From: CAZQAA01 sp964591255
GTDB taxonomy: Bacteria; Desulfobacterota; DSM-4660; Desulfatiglandales; Desulfatiglandaceae
Direction: 5' to 3'
Length of the DNA: 22,717 bases
NCBI GenBank assembly: GCA_964591255.1
Contig: CAZQAA010000052.1
Location: 1 to 22,717 of the forward strand
The position numbers and the translations under genes were made by a program. Under the pieces are notes generated by a model that worked only from the letters and a program-made list of their open reading frames with translations, had not been told where the DNA came from and ran no database searches. The stretch's first letter is position 1. Each line of letters begins with the position of its first letter. Positions 15,496 to 22,717 of this stretch are shown piece after piece.

Positions 15496-16617
15496 TCATG
15501 AAAGGTATTCAGTTATAATTTTCAAGGCCCTTCGAATAGGTTCTGCTGCACCCCACAGAAGCTGATCTCCAACTGTAAAGGCTGCCATATACTCTGGCCC
15601 CATAATCATCTTTCTCAACCTGCCTACTGGAACAGTAAGGGTGCCACTCACAGCGGCAGGAGTCAGCGATCGAATAGTTGAATCCTTTTCATTGGGCACC
15701 AGTTCTACCCACTTGTTGCCGGTTTCAATCATATGGGCGACCTCATCAATCGGTACATCCCTGTTCAGTTTTATAGTCAGGCCTTGGCTATGGCATCGCA
15801 TTGCGCCTATTCTCACACAAACACCATCAACAGGAATTGGGTTTTCGGTTTGCAGGATTTTGTTCGTTTCCACATAACCTTTCCACTCTTCCCTGGTTTG
15901 TCCGGACTCCATGGGAGAATCTATCCACGGTATAAGGCTTGCCGCAAGTGGAACTCCAAAATTCTGTGTGGGAAATAATACATCGTTCCTGAGTCTTTCC
16001 GTTACAATGGCGTCAAGGGCGATTGCACTCGATGCAGGATCATCCAGCATATCCTTTGCGGCATCTGAAAGGGCATCCATCTGCGCGATCAGTTCCTTCA
16101 TATGTTTTGCGCCGGCTCCGGAAGCAGCCTGATAGGTCATCGCGGATATCCATTGAATGAGCCCTGCTGCAAATAGTCCCGAAAGCGCCATAAGCATGAG
16201 ACTGACAGTACAGTTTCCCCCTACGTAGGTCTTGATTCCATGAGACAGCCCGGAATCAATGACCGCACGGTTTACCGGGTCGAGCACGATGATACTATCA
16301 TCATCCATGCGCAGGGCAGAGGCCGAGTCGATCCAGTAACCGCTCCAGCCGTTTTTCCTGAGTACTGGATATATGCGTTTAGTATAGTCGCTTCCCTGAC
16401 AGGTTACAATAATGTCTAAAGAAGAGAGGAGTTCCGTATCAAAGGCGTCCTTTAAGGGCGGTATATCAACCCCCACATCCGGACCTTCTCCACCTGCATT
16501 AGAGGTGGAAAAGAAGAGGGGGTCGAAGCCGCCAAAATCATTTTCATCCCTCATCCGGCCCATTAGTACGGAACCTACCATTCCCCTCCAGCCGACAAAA
16601 CCTATTTTCAACATCAT
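15496..16617 (-). CDS. asd: Aspartate-semialdehyde dehydrogenase
   Basis: The 373-aa protein matches the E. coli-type (Gram-negative) Asd in length and sequence. The NADP loop is IGFVGWRGMVGSVLMGRM, the catalytic cysteine is Cys136 in YVGGNCTVSLML, and the substrate-binding region includes TYQAASGAGAKHMKEL and the late histidine in RIGAMRCHSQGLTI. It reduces aspartyl phosphate to aspartate semialdehyde for lysine, threonine, methionine and diaminopimelate synthesis. Two ATGs are adjacent; the second (16614) sits 5 nt from GGGGG and is the likelier start. It lies 36 nt after the TVP38-type gene and 89 nt before selC on the same strand. Confidence 0.95.
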   Translation of the reverse strand: MMLKIGFVGWRGMVGSVLMGRMRDENDFGGFDPLFFSTSNAGGEGPDVGVDIPPLKDAFDTELLSSLDIIVTCQGSDYTKRIYPVLRKNGWSGYWIDSASALRMDDDSIIVLDPVNRAVIDSGLSHGIKTYVGGNCTVSLMLMALSGLFAAGLIQWISAMTYQAASGAGAKHMKELIAQMDALSDAAKDMLDDPASSAIALDAIVTERLRNDVLFPTQNFGVPLAASLIPWIDSPMESGQTREEWKGYVETNKILQTENPIPVDGVCVRIGAMRCHSQGLTIKLNRDVPIDEVAHMIETGNKWVELVPNEKDSTIRSLTPAAVSGTLTVPVGRLRKMIMGPEYMAAFTVGDQLLWGAAEPIRRALKIITEYLS

Positions 16618-16653
16618 ATCCCCCGATTTGATTTTAGTCTCTTCCTGAGATAT

Positions 16654-17340
16654 TTAGTGGCCAATCCTGATTTTTTTCATGACCATGGGCAGGGATATTG
16701 AAAAAAGAAAAAGCGCTATTGCCACAAAAAATTTTGTGGATATCAATTCTGCCCATCTGTTGGAGATCCACACACTTCTTAGGGCGTCACCGAGAAAGAT
16801 GAGGATGAAGATTCCACCCGTAATTCCAAGACCTGTTCCCATAAAATAGTCACGGAAATGTACCTTAGTAAGGCCCATACCAAAATTCATGGGGCCGAAG
16901 GGAAAATTGATCAACCGTAAATAGAGAACTGTTGTAAAACCATTTCGTTCAATAGCATCGTCATATTTTCTAAGTTTACGGCCAATCAGTCTTACGGCCA
17001 GATCTCTTCCCAGTGTGCGCCCGATAAAGAAAGCACCTGTTGCACCTGCAAGGGTGCCTATCCAGACATACAGAAATCCCCAATAGGCCCCGAAAACGGC
17101 CGCTCCTGCGATAGTCAAAACACTGGCAGGCAAAAAAAGACAAATAATTATGCTCTGGATTAAAATAAAGATTATTGGTGCCCAAATCCCGAGAGATTCA
17201 AGGAAACCCTTTACAGCCTCTGGGTTAAAAAGACCTTTTTGGGCCCACATGCGGCACAGGAGAAATATTGATGTAATAAGGGCCAAAGCAAAAAGGATCT
17301 TGGTAATGGTGATAACTCTTCCAGGATTTTCTGCGTGCAT
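16654..17340 (-). CDS. TVP38/TMEM64 (DedA-like, SNARE-associated) membrane protein
   Basis: The 228-aa protein has a single N-terminal helix (about 9-28) and the family core: SVLTIAGAAVFGAYWGFLYVW, a GTLAGATGAFFIGRTLGRD motif with the conserved Gly and Arg residues, and RLINFPFGPMNFGMGLTKV. A hydrophobic C-terminal helix follows. The wider DedA/VTT family includes flippases for undecaprenyl-phosphate or phospholipids; this member's substrate is unknown. It sits between bioD (102 nt upstream) and asd (36 nt downstream), with no obvious functional tie to either. Confidence 0.88.
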   Translation of the reverse strand: MHAENPGRVITITKILFALALITSIFLLCRMWAQKGLFNPEAVKGFLESLGIWAPIIFILIQSIIICLFLPASVLTIAGAAVFGAYWGFLYVWIGTLAGATGAFFIGRTLGRDLAVRLIGRKLRKYDDAIERNGFTTVLYLRLINFPFGPMNFGMGLTKVHFRDYFMGTGLGITGGIFILIFLGDALRSVWISNRWAELISTKFFVAIALFLFSISLPMVMKKIRIGH

Positions 17341-17404
17341 TTTGAAAATATTTTTCCTTTTTTCACCTGTTGACCAACGTAAACTGTTTATATCAAGTCT
17401 ATCA

Positions 17405-17428
17405 TCATTAGCACCTTTTAGCTAATGA
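17405..17428. repeat. Perfect 8-bp inverted repeat after bioD
   Basis: TCATTAGC at 17405-17412 and its complement GCTAATGA at 17421-17428 enclose an 8-base loop. It lies in the 102-bp gap between bioD and the TVP38-type gene. No T-run follows on either strand, so a classic Rho-independent terminator is unlikely; an operator or RNA stem is possible. Confidence 0.5.
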
Positions 17429-17442
17429 ATCAACAGCCAAGT

Positions 17443-18138
17443 CTACCTACCAAATATCTTTTCAAGGGGCTTATAACAATCCCTTTTTGGCCTTGAAAAA
17501 TTGTCGATCCTTCTCACTACTCCTGCCACCCTTGTTCCTGAAAATTTCTCTACGGCCTCAATATTTTCAGCGATCATATCTTCCGGTGTGGGTATCTCCC
17601 CTGAATCAATGAAGATTACTCCCAAGGGATTTATTTCTTTCCTCTTCATGGTCTCTATAGTTAACAGGGTATGATTGATTGTGCCGAGTCCGGCCCTGGC
17701 GGCAATAATGGGTGCGGCACCGGTAATCTCTATTATATCTATCATCATTACCTCTTCTGTTACGGGCACAAGCATACCGCCGGCAGCTTCAATAATAATG
17801 GGGGAATAAGAGAGGCTTTTATTATGTACTATGTTTTGTATGGTCATCACATCTATGGTCTTTTTTTCGTCCCGGGCCGCGAAGTAAGGCGCCTTCGGGT
17901 TTTTGAAGCAATAAATGACGGATTCTCCGGGATTTTCAGTAACCAGATGGCCCACATTTTTATAGACAAATGCGGCATCACTTTCCATGTCGGACGGATC
18001 CGTGCATCCCGTCTGGACGGGTTTGATATAAAAGGGGTTACGACCCTTTTCATAAAAATATTGCATCAGCAAAAGAGACAACACGGTCTTTCCCGCACCT
18101 GTATCCGTCCCTGCCACATAGATGATATTGTCTTTCAT
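17443..18138 (-). CDS. bioD: Dethiobiotin synthetase
   Basis: The 231-aa protein opens with IIYVAGTDTGAGKTVLSLLL, the ATP-binding loop of BioD (Gly10-Thr18), followed by PFYIKPVQTGC with the conserved Lys and Thr, and EAAGGMLVPVTEE near residue 120, which contacts the substrate. It closes the ureido ring of 7,8-diaminopelargonate with CO2 and ATP. The TAA of bioF overlaps its ATG by one base, so the two are translationally coupled. It is the last biotin gene of the run. Confidence 0.95.
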   Translation of the reverse strand: MKDNIIYVAGTDTGAGKTVLSLLLMQYFYEKGRNPFYIKPVQTGCTDPSDMESDAAFVYKNVGHLVTENPGESVIYCFKNPKAPYFAARDEKKTIDVMTIQNIVHNKSLSYSPIIIEAAGGMLVPVTEEVMMIDIIEITGAAPIIAARAGLGTINHTLLTIETMKRKEINPLGVIFIDSGEIPTPEDMIAENIEAVEKFSGTRVAGVVRRIDNFSRPKRDCYKPLEKIFGR

Positions 18139-19334
18139 TATTCAAGATCTCCGTATGCCTTTTTAAGACTGTCAACCAGATGCCTTACGTCATTTTCCGT
18201 ATGGAGTGCCGTCATCCCGATCCTCAACAGAGACCTGTGGAGTGGAACGGTAGGGAATCTTGCAGGCAGGACGAATACATTTTTCTCAAACAGCCTCTTT
18301 GAAATCTCCATGCATCTGGTTTCATCCCCTATTTCAATGGCAAGTATATGGGCATCTCCTGTTACCGTAAATCCTGCGTCTGTCAAACGATTTTTCATAA
18401 AACGGGATATCCATGCAAGATATTCCCTGCGATCTTCGCACCGTGACAGTATATCAAGCAAATCAATTGCGGATGCAGCATGTGCCTCGGGGAGAGTGGT
18501 GGTATAAATAAGAGGGGAACAGAAATTAAGGAGATATTCCTTGAACCCCTCGGGCAAAAGGACGAATGCACCGAAAAGGCCCAGGGCCTTTCCGAATGTG
18601 CCTACTGCAATATCCGCCACATCCCTGGCGATACCCATGCCTTTTTGTCCCAGCACCCCGAACGCATGGGCCTCATCCACGATACTGAAAAAGCCGGTCT
18701 CATGTTTTAAGTGCAAAAGCGTTTCCACATCCAACAGATCGCCATCCATACTAAAAAGGGATTCGGTTACCACAGTGATTCGGCCTTTACTGTTTTTGTC
18801 GAGCCTCCTGTGCAGATGAGCCATGGAATTATGATTGTAGCCGTGAAACCTGGCCTTGCTCAAGGCTATCCCCTTCACTGCGCTTGCATGAATATGTTTA
18901 TCAAAGATTAGGATGTCGTCTTGGTTGAAAAGACTTGACAGGACACCTATATTTGCTTGATAGCCGCTCGGGAAGAAGAGGGCATCTTCATAACCGAAAT
19001 AGGCGGCATATTCCCTTTCCGCCTCACTGATAACAGCATAATTGCCGGTTACAAGGCGGGAGGAAGATGACGATGTGCCGTAACTTGAAAAGTTCTTTGC
19101 GACCCTCTGTCTCAATTCACCGGATACGCCGAGACCGAGGTAATCGTTGGAGGCAAAGTTCAATATCTTCCTGTCATCAATCAGAAGATATTTCCCATCT
19201 CTCTTTTTTATTTGCAAAGGACTCCGGTACAGTTCGGCCTGTTTCTGAAACAATAATCTTTTTTGCAGATGTTCAGGAAGCATGGAACCTGTCCCTGGCC
19301 CAGACAGCCAGGCTATTGCCGGTCTTGTTGCCAT
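18138..19334 (-). CDS. bioF: 8-amino-7-oxononanoate (KAPA) synthase
   Basis: The product is an alpha-oxoamine synthase of up to 398 aa: LNFASNDYLGLG at the N-terminus, SSRLVTGNY for substrate binding, SIVDEAHAFGVLGQ with the PLP Asp and His, and GTFGKALGLFGAF with the Schiff-base lysine Lys249. It condenses pimeloyl-ACP or pimeloyl-CoA with alanine. The start is uncertain: ATG 19334 gives an unusual Gly/Pro-rich head overlapping the acp gene by 22 nt, whereas ATG 19283 (MLPEHLQKRLLF) looks like other BioF N-termini and avoids the overlap; neither has a strong ribosome site. It sits between acp and bioD. Confidence 0.93.
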   Translation of the reverse strand: MATRPAIAWLSGPGTGSMLPEHLQKRLLFQKQAELYRSPLQIKKRDGKYLLIDDRKILNFASNDYLGLGVSGELRQRVAKNFSSYGTSSSSSRLVTGNYAVISEAEREYAAYFGYEDALFFPSGYQANIGVLSSLFNQDDILIFDKHIHASAVKGIALSKARFHGYNHNSMAHLHRRLDKNSKGRITVVTESLFSMDGDLLDVETLLHLKHETGFFSIVDEAHAFGVLGQKGMGIARDVADIAVGTFGKALGLFGAFVLLPEGFKEYLLNFCSPLIYTTTLPEAHAASAIDLLDILSRCEDRREYLAWISRFMKNRLTDAGFTVTGDAHILAIEIGDETRCMEISKRLFEKNVFVLPARFPTVPLHRSLLRIGMTALHTENDVRHLVDSLKKAYGDLE

Positions 19335-19693
19335 TCAACATAACTGACCAGGTCCTTTACCTTAAGCGGAGGAGATATCCCTTTCATCTCCTCCATAATT
19401 TCCCTTATTCTTGTTTCGGAAAGAAACGGAAGCCTTTCTCCTATATATTGCACAGGATCTTTGCCATGCTGTTTGGCCCCATTCAGATAAAAGCCCATCC
19501 TTTTAAGAAACACATCGTCCTCATTCACCTTGATCCCAAATCTGCTGTTTAACGCAATAGCCAGTTCCAAGAGCTCAATCGACTCAGAGCCCAGGTCTTT
19601 AATAAGGCAGGTGTCGGGAGTTATCTCCTCTTTTTCAATATTAAAGATTTCCACCAGAATCTCTTTTATCTCTTCCAATATATCCACTTTCAT
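19313..19693 (-). CDS. Acyl carrier protein in the biotin operon
   Basis: Up to 126 aa. Residues 1-60 are ACP-like: EEIKEILVEIFNIEKEEITPD, then DLGSESIELLELAIALN, where Ser38 is the phosphopantetheine site (ESI in place of the usual DSL). The rest is longer than a standard ACP of about 78 aa, with a charged insertion before a final ACP-like LKVKDLVSYVE helix. AGGAG directly abuts ATG 19693, so GTG at 19687, 6 nt further on, is probably the real start. It lies between bioA and bioF, suggesting it carries the pimeloyl (or precursor) chain handed to BioF. Similar ACP genes are known, from memory, in Desulfovibrio biotin clusters. Confidence 0.82.
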   Translation of the reverse strand: MKVDILEEIKEILVEIFNIEKEEITPDTCLIKDLGSESIELLELAIALNSRFGIKVNEDDVFLKRMGFYLNGAKQHGKDPVQYIGERLPFLSETRIREIMEEMKGISPPLKVKDLVSYVEWQQDRQ

Positions 19694-19787
19694 CTCCTGA
19701 TAAAGACGGCCATAATTGGGTCCTCATATCAACAAAATCATGTATCAGTTCAATACTCAGGGAAGGCACAGTGACTTCGGGAAACAT
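19641..19787 (-). CDS. Small ORF (48 aa) between bioA and acp
   Basis: The 147-bp gap between bioA and acp contains an ATG at 19787 opening a 48-codon frame (MFPEVTVPSLSIELIHDF...) that runs into acp in another frame. Its first 31 residues look protein-like and its CGGAG directly abuts the ATG, a poor spacing. It could be a remnant of a deleted biotin-cluster gene, a coupling peptide for acp, or chance. No family is recognised. Confidence 0.22.
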   Translation of the reverse strand: MFPEVTVPSLSIELIHDFVDMRTQLWPSLSGDESGYIGRDKRDSGGNL

Positions 19788-19840
19788 CTCCGGGGTAAGA
19801 GGGTTTTTGTTAAGCTATTACAGGTTCGTCCTGCTTGAGA

Positions 19841-21199
19841 TTATTCTGTTACCACCCGTATGGACTCACAGGTTATTTCACATAGCCTGTCAATCTCTTC
19901 TTCAGATATTGCAAGCGGTGGCATAAGTACCACCACATCTCCAAGGGGTCTTATAATAAGCCCCCGTTTTCTTGCCTCCATTATTACCCTGTGGCCGATC
20001 CGCTGTCTTGGGGGAAAGGGTTCTTTTGTCTTTCTGTCTGCCACCAATTCTATTCCCACCATAAAACCGCACTGGCGTATATCTCCCACACTTTTTAGAG
20101 AATCAAAGACTTTCAGTCTTTGTGCAAGGTGTAGGATTTTTGGCTTTAATCCATCAACTGTCTGTTCATTTTCAAAGACTTCAAGATTGGCCACACCGGC
20201 CGCACATGCCAGTGGATTGCCCGTGTAGGTATGACCGTGGAAAAAGGTCCTGAACTCATCATAGTCACCCAAAAACGCCTCGTAGATCTTGTCAGTTGCC
20301 AACGTGGCAGCCAAGGGCATATATCCACCTGATATACCCTTGCCGAGGGCCATTATATCGGGCACGACCTGTTCGTGTTCACATGCAAACATTCTGCCCG
20401 TTTTCCCGAAACCAACAGCCACCTCATCAGCGATCATAATGATATTGTATTGGTTGCAGAGTTCTCTTACTCCCTTCAGGTATCCCTGTGGCTGGACAAT
20501 GATCCCTCCGGCTCCCTGGACCATCGGTTCGATGATCAGGCCTGCAATTTCATGGGCATGGGTCTTTAAAAGTTTTTCCATCTGATTCAGACAGTCAATA
20601 TTGCACGAAGGATACGATTTTCCAAAGGCACACCGGTAGCAGTAAGGGGATTCTGCCTTAAGCGTGTCGAAGAGGAGTGGATTGTACATGGTATGGAAAA
20701 GATCTATACCTCCCAGACTTACCGAGCCGATTGTGTCTCCATGGTATGCATTTTTGAGGGAAACAAATCTTTTTTTCTCAGGATTTCCCCCTGATGCCTG
20801 CTGTTGATATTGGAATGCGATTTTGAGGGCCACTTCCACGGCAGTGGACCCGTTGTCCGAATAAAAAACTTTGGTCAATCCGTGAGGCGCAATTGCAACC
20901 AGTCTTTTGGCGCACTCTATTGCAGGGACATTGGAGAGGCCGAGAAGAGTGGAATGTGAAATCCTGTCCACCTGATCCTTGATGGCGGTATCCAATTCCC
21001 GTTTTCTGTGTCCATGGACATTGGTCCACAGGGAAGAAACCCCGTCAAGGTATTCATTTCCATATGTGTCTCTCAGGATGCATCCTTCTCCTTCTTTTAT
21101 TATAAGGGGCCTTTCTTTTGCATATTCCTGCATCTGGGTAAAGGGGTGCCAAATGTATTTTACGTCGTCACTTTCGAGTTGCATGTATTGCATATCCAT
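19841..21199 (-). CDS. bioA: Adenosylmethionine-8-amino-7-oxononanoate aminotransferase
   Basis: This 452-aa class-III aminotransferase shows WHPFTQMQEY near the N-terminus (typical of BioA), SDNGSTAVEVALKIAFQ (PLP phosphate contact), IMIADEVAVGFGKTG with Asp258, and ALGKGISGGYMPLAA with the PLP lysine Lys287. It converts KAPA to 7,8-diaminopelargonate using S-adenosylmethionine. Between residues 187 and 203 is a four-cysteine group (CYRC, then CNIDC) that could bind a metal. ATG 21199 follows GGTGA at 5 nt, and the gene begins 11 nt after the bioB stop. Confidence 0.95.
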   Translation of the reverse strand: MDMQYMQLESDDVKYIWHPFTQMQEYAKERPLIIKEGEGCILRDTYGNEYLDGVSSLWTNVHGHRKRELDTAIKDQVDRISHSTLLGLSNVPAIECAKRLVAIAPHGLTKVFYSDNGSTAVEVALKIAFQYQQQASGGNPEKKRFVSLKNAYHGDTIGSVSLGGIDLFHTMYNPLLFDTLKAESPYCYRCAFGKSYPSCNIDCLNQMEKLLKTHAHEIAGLIIEPMVQGAGGIIVQPQGYLKGVRELCNQYNIIMIADEVAVGFGKTGRMFACEHEQVVPDIMALGKGISGGYMPLAATLATDKIYEAFLGDYDEFRTFFHGHTYTGNPLACAAGVANLEVFENEQTVDGLKPKILHLAQRLKVFDSLKSVGDIRQCGFMVGIELVADRKTKEPFPPRQRIGHRVIMEARKRGLIIRPLGDVVVLMPPLAISEEEIDRLCEITCESIRVVTE

Positions 21200-21210
21200 T
21201 TTTTCACCGT

Positions 21211-22197
21211 CTATTCTTTGATTATCTCTAATCCCATATCCTTTATCATTTTTATGTCCCTGTCCATATTTCGTCCTTTTGTTGTAAGATAATCACCGAT
21301 CATCACCCCATTAGCGCCTGCCATAAAGATCCATGACTGGTAATCCCTCAGGGTCTTTTCCCTGCCTCCGCAAATGGTTATATCCTTTCCAGGATTTATC
21401 AATCTGAACAGGGCAATGCATTTCAGTGCATCCATGGGCGAGAGCAACGGTTTATCTTCCATCTTGGTGCCAGGTATGGGATTCAAAAAATTTATCGGGA
21501 TGGAATCCACATCAAGTTCCTTTAAAGTGAATGCCAACTCCACCCTCTGCTCCCATGTTTCACCCAGGCCGAAAATACCTCCACAGCATACCCTGAGGCC
21601 CGATGCCCTGGCAATCTCCACAGTGTGTACGTCTTCATCATAGCGGTGAGTGGTACAGACATGGGGAAAATAACTTCTTGAGGTCTCCAGATTATGGTGA
21701 TAGGTTGTGATCCCGCCTTCTTTCAAACGCCTTGCAATAGATTCTGTAAGCACGCCCAGTGAGGCACATACCACGAGATCTGTTTTCGCCTTTATTATGG
21801 CAGTGGCCTTGATTATTGTATCTATCTCTTCTTCTTTTAACATGTACCCACTGGTTACCATCGAATATCTTGTGGCCCCGGCTTCGGCACAGTGAAGTGC
21901 CCCCTCCACAAGCCTCTGCTCATCCAGCATGGGATAGGTAGCGGCAGATGTTTTATGGTGGGATGACTGGGCACAAAAGGCGCAGTCTTCCGAACATGTG
22001 CCAGATTTGGCATTGATTATGGAGCAGGTGAAAGCCTTTTCCCCTTTGTACTGCTGTCTGATCCTGTGGGCACACATAAAGAGGTCCATGACCTCGTCGC
22101 TGATAGTGGCAAGTTCCACGGCATCCTTGCAAGAAATACAGCTTCCTTTTGTCATGGAGATCTTTCTGGTTAAACTTTCCAATCTTTCACTTGTCAT
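21211..22197 (-). CDS. bioB: Biotin synthase
   Basis: The 328-aa protein has the radical-SAM cysteines Cys68, Cys72 and Cys75 in TCSEDCAFCAQS, the BioB-specific YSMVTSGYML and CASLGVLTES stretches, the YHHNLETS motif, and the late GGREKTLRDYQSWIFMAGANG with the conserved Arg of the [2Fe-2S] cluster site. It inserts sulfur into dethiobiotin and is oxygen-sensitive. It is the first gene of the biotin run, so the promoter should lie in 22198-22300. I could not identify a BirA-type operator there by eye. Confidence 0.96.
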   Translation of the reverse strand: MTSERLESLTRKISMTKGSCISCKDAVELATISDEVMDLFMCAHRIRQQYKGEKAFTCSIINAKSGTCSEDCAFCAQSSHHKTSAATYPMLDEQRLVEGALHCAEAGATRYSMVTSGYMLKEEEIDTIIKATAIIKAKTDLVVCASLGVLTESIARRLKEGGITTYHHNLETSRSYFPHVCTTHRYDEDVHTVEIARASGLRVCCGGIFGLGETWEQRVELAFTLKELDVDSIPINFLNPIPGTKMEDKPLLSPMDALKCIALFRLINPGKDITICGGREKTLRDYQSWIFMAGANGVMIGDYLTTKGRNMDRDIKMIKDMGLEIIKE

Positions 22198-22561
22198 GAT
22201 TTGCTGTGTGATCGGCTCTACTTATAATTTTTTAAGTTTATGCAGGAAAAAGACATTAAAATATTCTCTTTCACACAGGATGTCCTCAACTTGTTAACAG
22301 GAAGAAAATTTGATATCAGACAGAAAGATGCTTGTCAAGTGCATATGATTATAACCTATGGAATCTGCTTGTATTTTTTTTTATATTGTGTAAACTGTTA
22401 TATTGCCCTGGATAGGTATAGCCCGTTTTTCTTTAAAATGTTTTAACCGGGACCATAAACGCCAAACCGTTTAACCCGGGGATGGCTTGCTGTTTTTGCC
22501 CTTCAGGTTATAGGTGTTTGCCAATAATGAATCAACTTTATTTCAGTCTTGTGAGGCAATC
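22198..22561. other. Divergent intergenic region between bioB and an HNH gene
   Basis: This AT-rich stretch of about 360 bp should carry the bioB promoter on the minus strand and that of the HNH gene on the plus strand. A TGTTAACA palindrome lies at 22292-22299, and CCGGG and CCCGG form a loose inverted pair near 22447-22480. A 68-codon plus-strand frame (22240-22446) lacks a convincing start and looks accidental. I see no RNA gene. Confidence 0.45.
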
Positions 22562-22717
22562 TTGAAGTATAAGTCACGGATGACAAAAGGGATATACCTT
22601 GTCACCGAAGAACATATAAAACGGGAAAAGGAAAAGGCCCGGAACCTGAGACATACCCACTGGTGGAACAGGAAGATTGAAGATGGTATTTGTTATTACT
22701 GCCGTTCAAAGGTGGGA
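22562..22717 (+). CDS. HNH endonuclease family protein, N-terminal part
   Basis: The frame runs off the window. From ATG 22580 it reads MTKGIYLVTEEHIKREKEKA, then THWWNRKIEDGICYYC with a CxxC knuckle (CYYC). From memory, small HNH proteins common in deltaproteobacteria start this way and continue with the His-Asn-His core past a second zinc knuckle, which lies outside the window. TTG at 22562, 5 nt after GAGG, is an equally good start and is the coordinate given. The cleavage target and biological role are unknown; the missing HNH core cannot be confirmed here. Confidence 0.7.
   Translation, partial: MKYKSRMTKGIYLVTEEHIKREKEKARNLRHTHWWNRKIEDGICYYCRSKVG

Noticed and set aside
22198..22420. 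BirA-type operator before bioB
   Set aside because: I looked for paired TTGTAAAC/GTTTACAA-like half sites; only isolated partial matches such as TTGTTAACA near 22291 occur, with no partner at the right distance.
22240..22446. 68-codon plus-strand frame upstream of the HNH gene
   Set aside because: No ribosome site, AT-driven composition, and it covers the expected bioB promoter region.
1..22717. CRISPR arrays, insertion sequences, rRNA genes
   Set aside because: No regularly spaced repeats, transposase frames or rRNA-like sequence were seen.

Overview
The window looks like chromosomal DNA of an anaerobic bacterium, most likely a Desulfobacterota/deltaproteobacterial sulfate reducer or syntroph. 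This is inference from gene content: an NDP-forming acyl-CoA synthetase beside a crotonase, an orphan 2-hydroxyacyl-CoA dehydratase subunit, a PflX-type radical SAM protein, and selenocysteine use. Base composition is moderate, with a more AT-rich accessory left end.

Layout. (1) 1-1244, accessory end: a PIN-domain toxin (cut by the window edge) overlaps a Phd/YefM antitoxin that has a near-ideal palindromic operator, followed by the C-terminal remnant of a Fic-family gene. (2) 1245-5977, minus strand: a PaaK/CapK-like adenylate-forming enzyme, an FAD amine-oxidase/UGM-like oxidoreductase and a GT-C membrane glycosyltransferase, probably one surface glycan or glycolipid operon; a 48-aa ORF with a good ribosome site may lead it. 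(3) 6254-6565, plus strand: a short DsrE-like gene with an in-frame UGA that I read as selenocysteine. (4) 6562-10349, minus strand: crotonase, NDP-forming acyl-CoA synthetase and a GAF-HisKA protein lacking an ATPase domain. (5) 10538-14226, plus strand: a Bax inhibitor-1 family membrane protein, then PflX-like radical SAM protein, PPP-type phosphatase and 2-hydroxyacyl-CoA dehydratase-like subunit. (6) 14219-22197, minus strand: bioB-bioA-acp-bioF-bioD, a TVP38/DedA-type membrane protein, asd, the selenocysteine tRNA (selC) and an AI-2E-family permease. (7) 22562-22717: the start of an HNH endonuclease on the plus strand.

The most notable result joins two distant parts of the window. The DsrE-like frame continues through UGA at 6452-6454 for 36 more codons to a TAA that abuts the convergent crotonase stop. 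The UGA makes a UxxC redox motif and is followed by a hairpin with a GGUCU apical loop. About 9 kb away lies a 98-nt tRNA with a UCA anticodon and a long variable arm, which is tRNA-Sec. The UGA is therefore very probably decoded, and a standard annotation would truncate this protein.

The biotin genes cover the late pathway (KAPA synthase through biotin synthase) and include a dedicated acyl carrier protein. No pimeloyl-forming enzyme (BioC/BioH, BioW, BioI) is present here, so the ACP is the only clue to how the pimeloyl precursor is carried.
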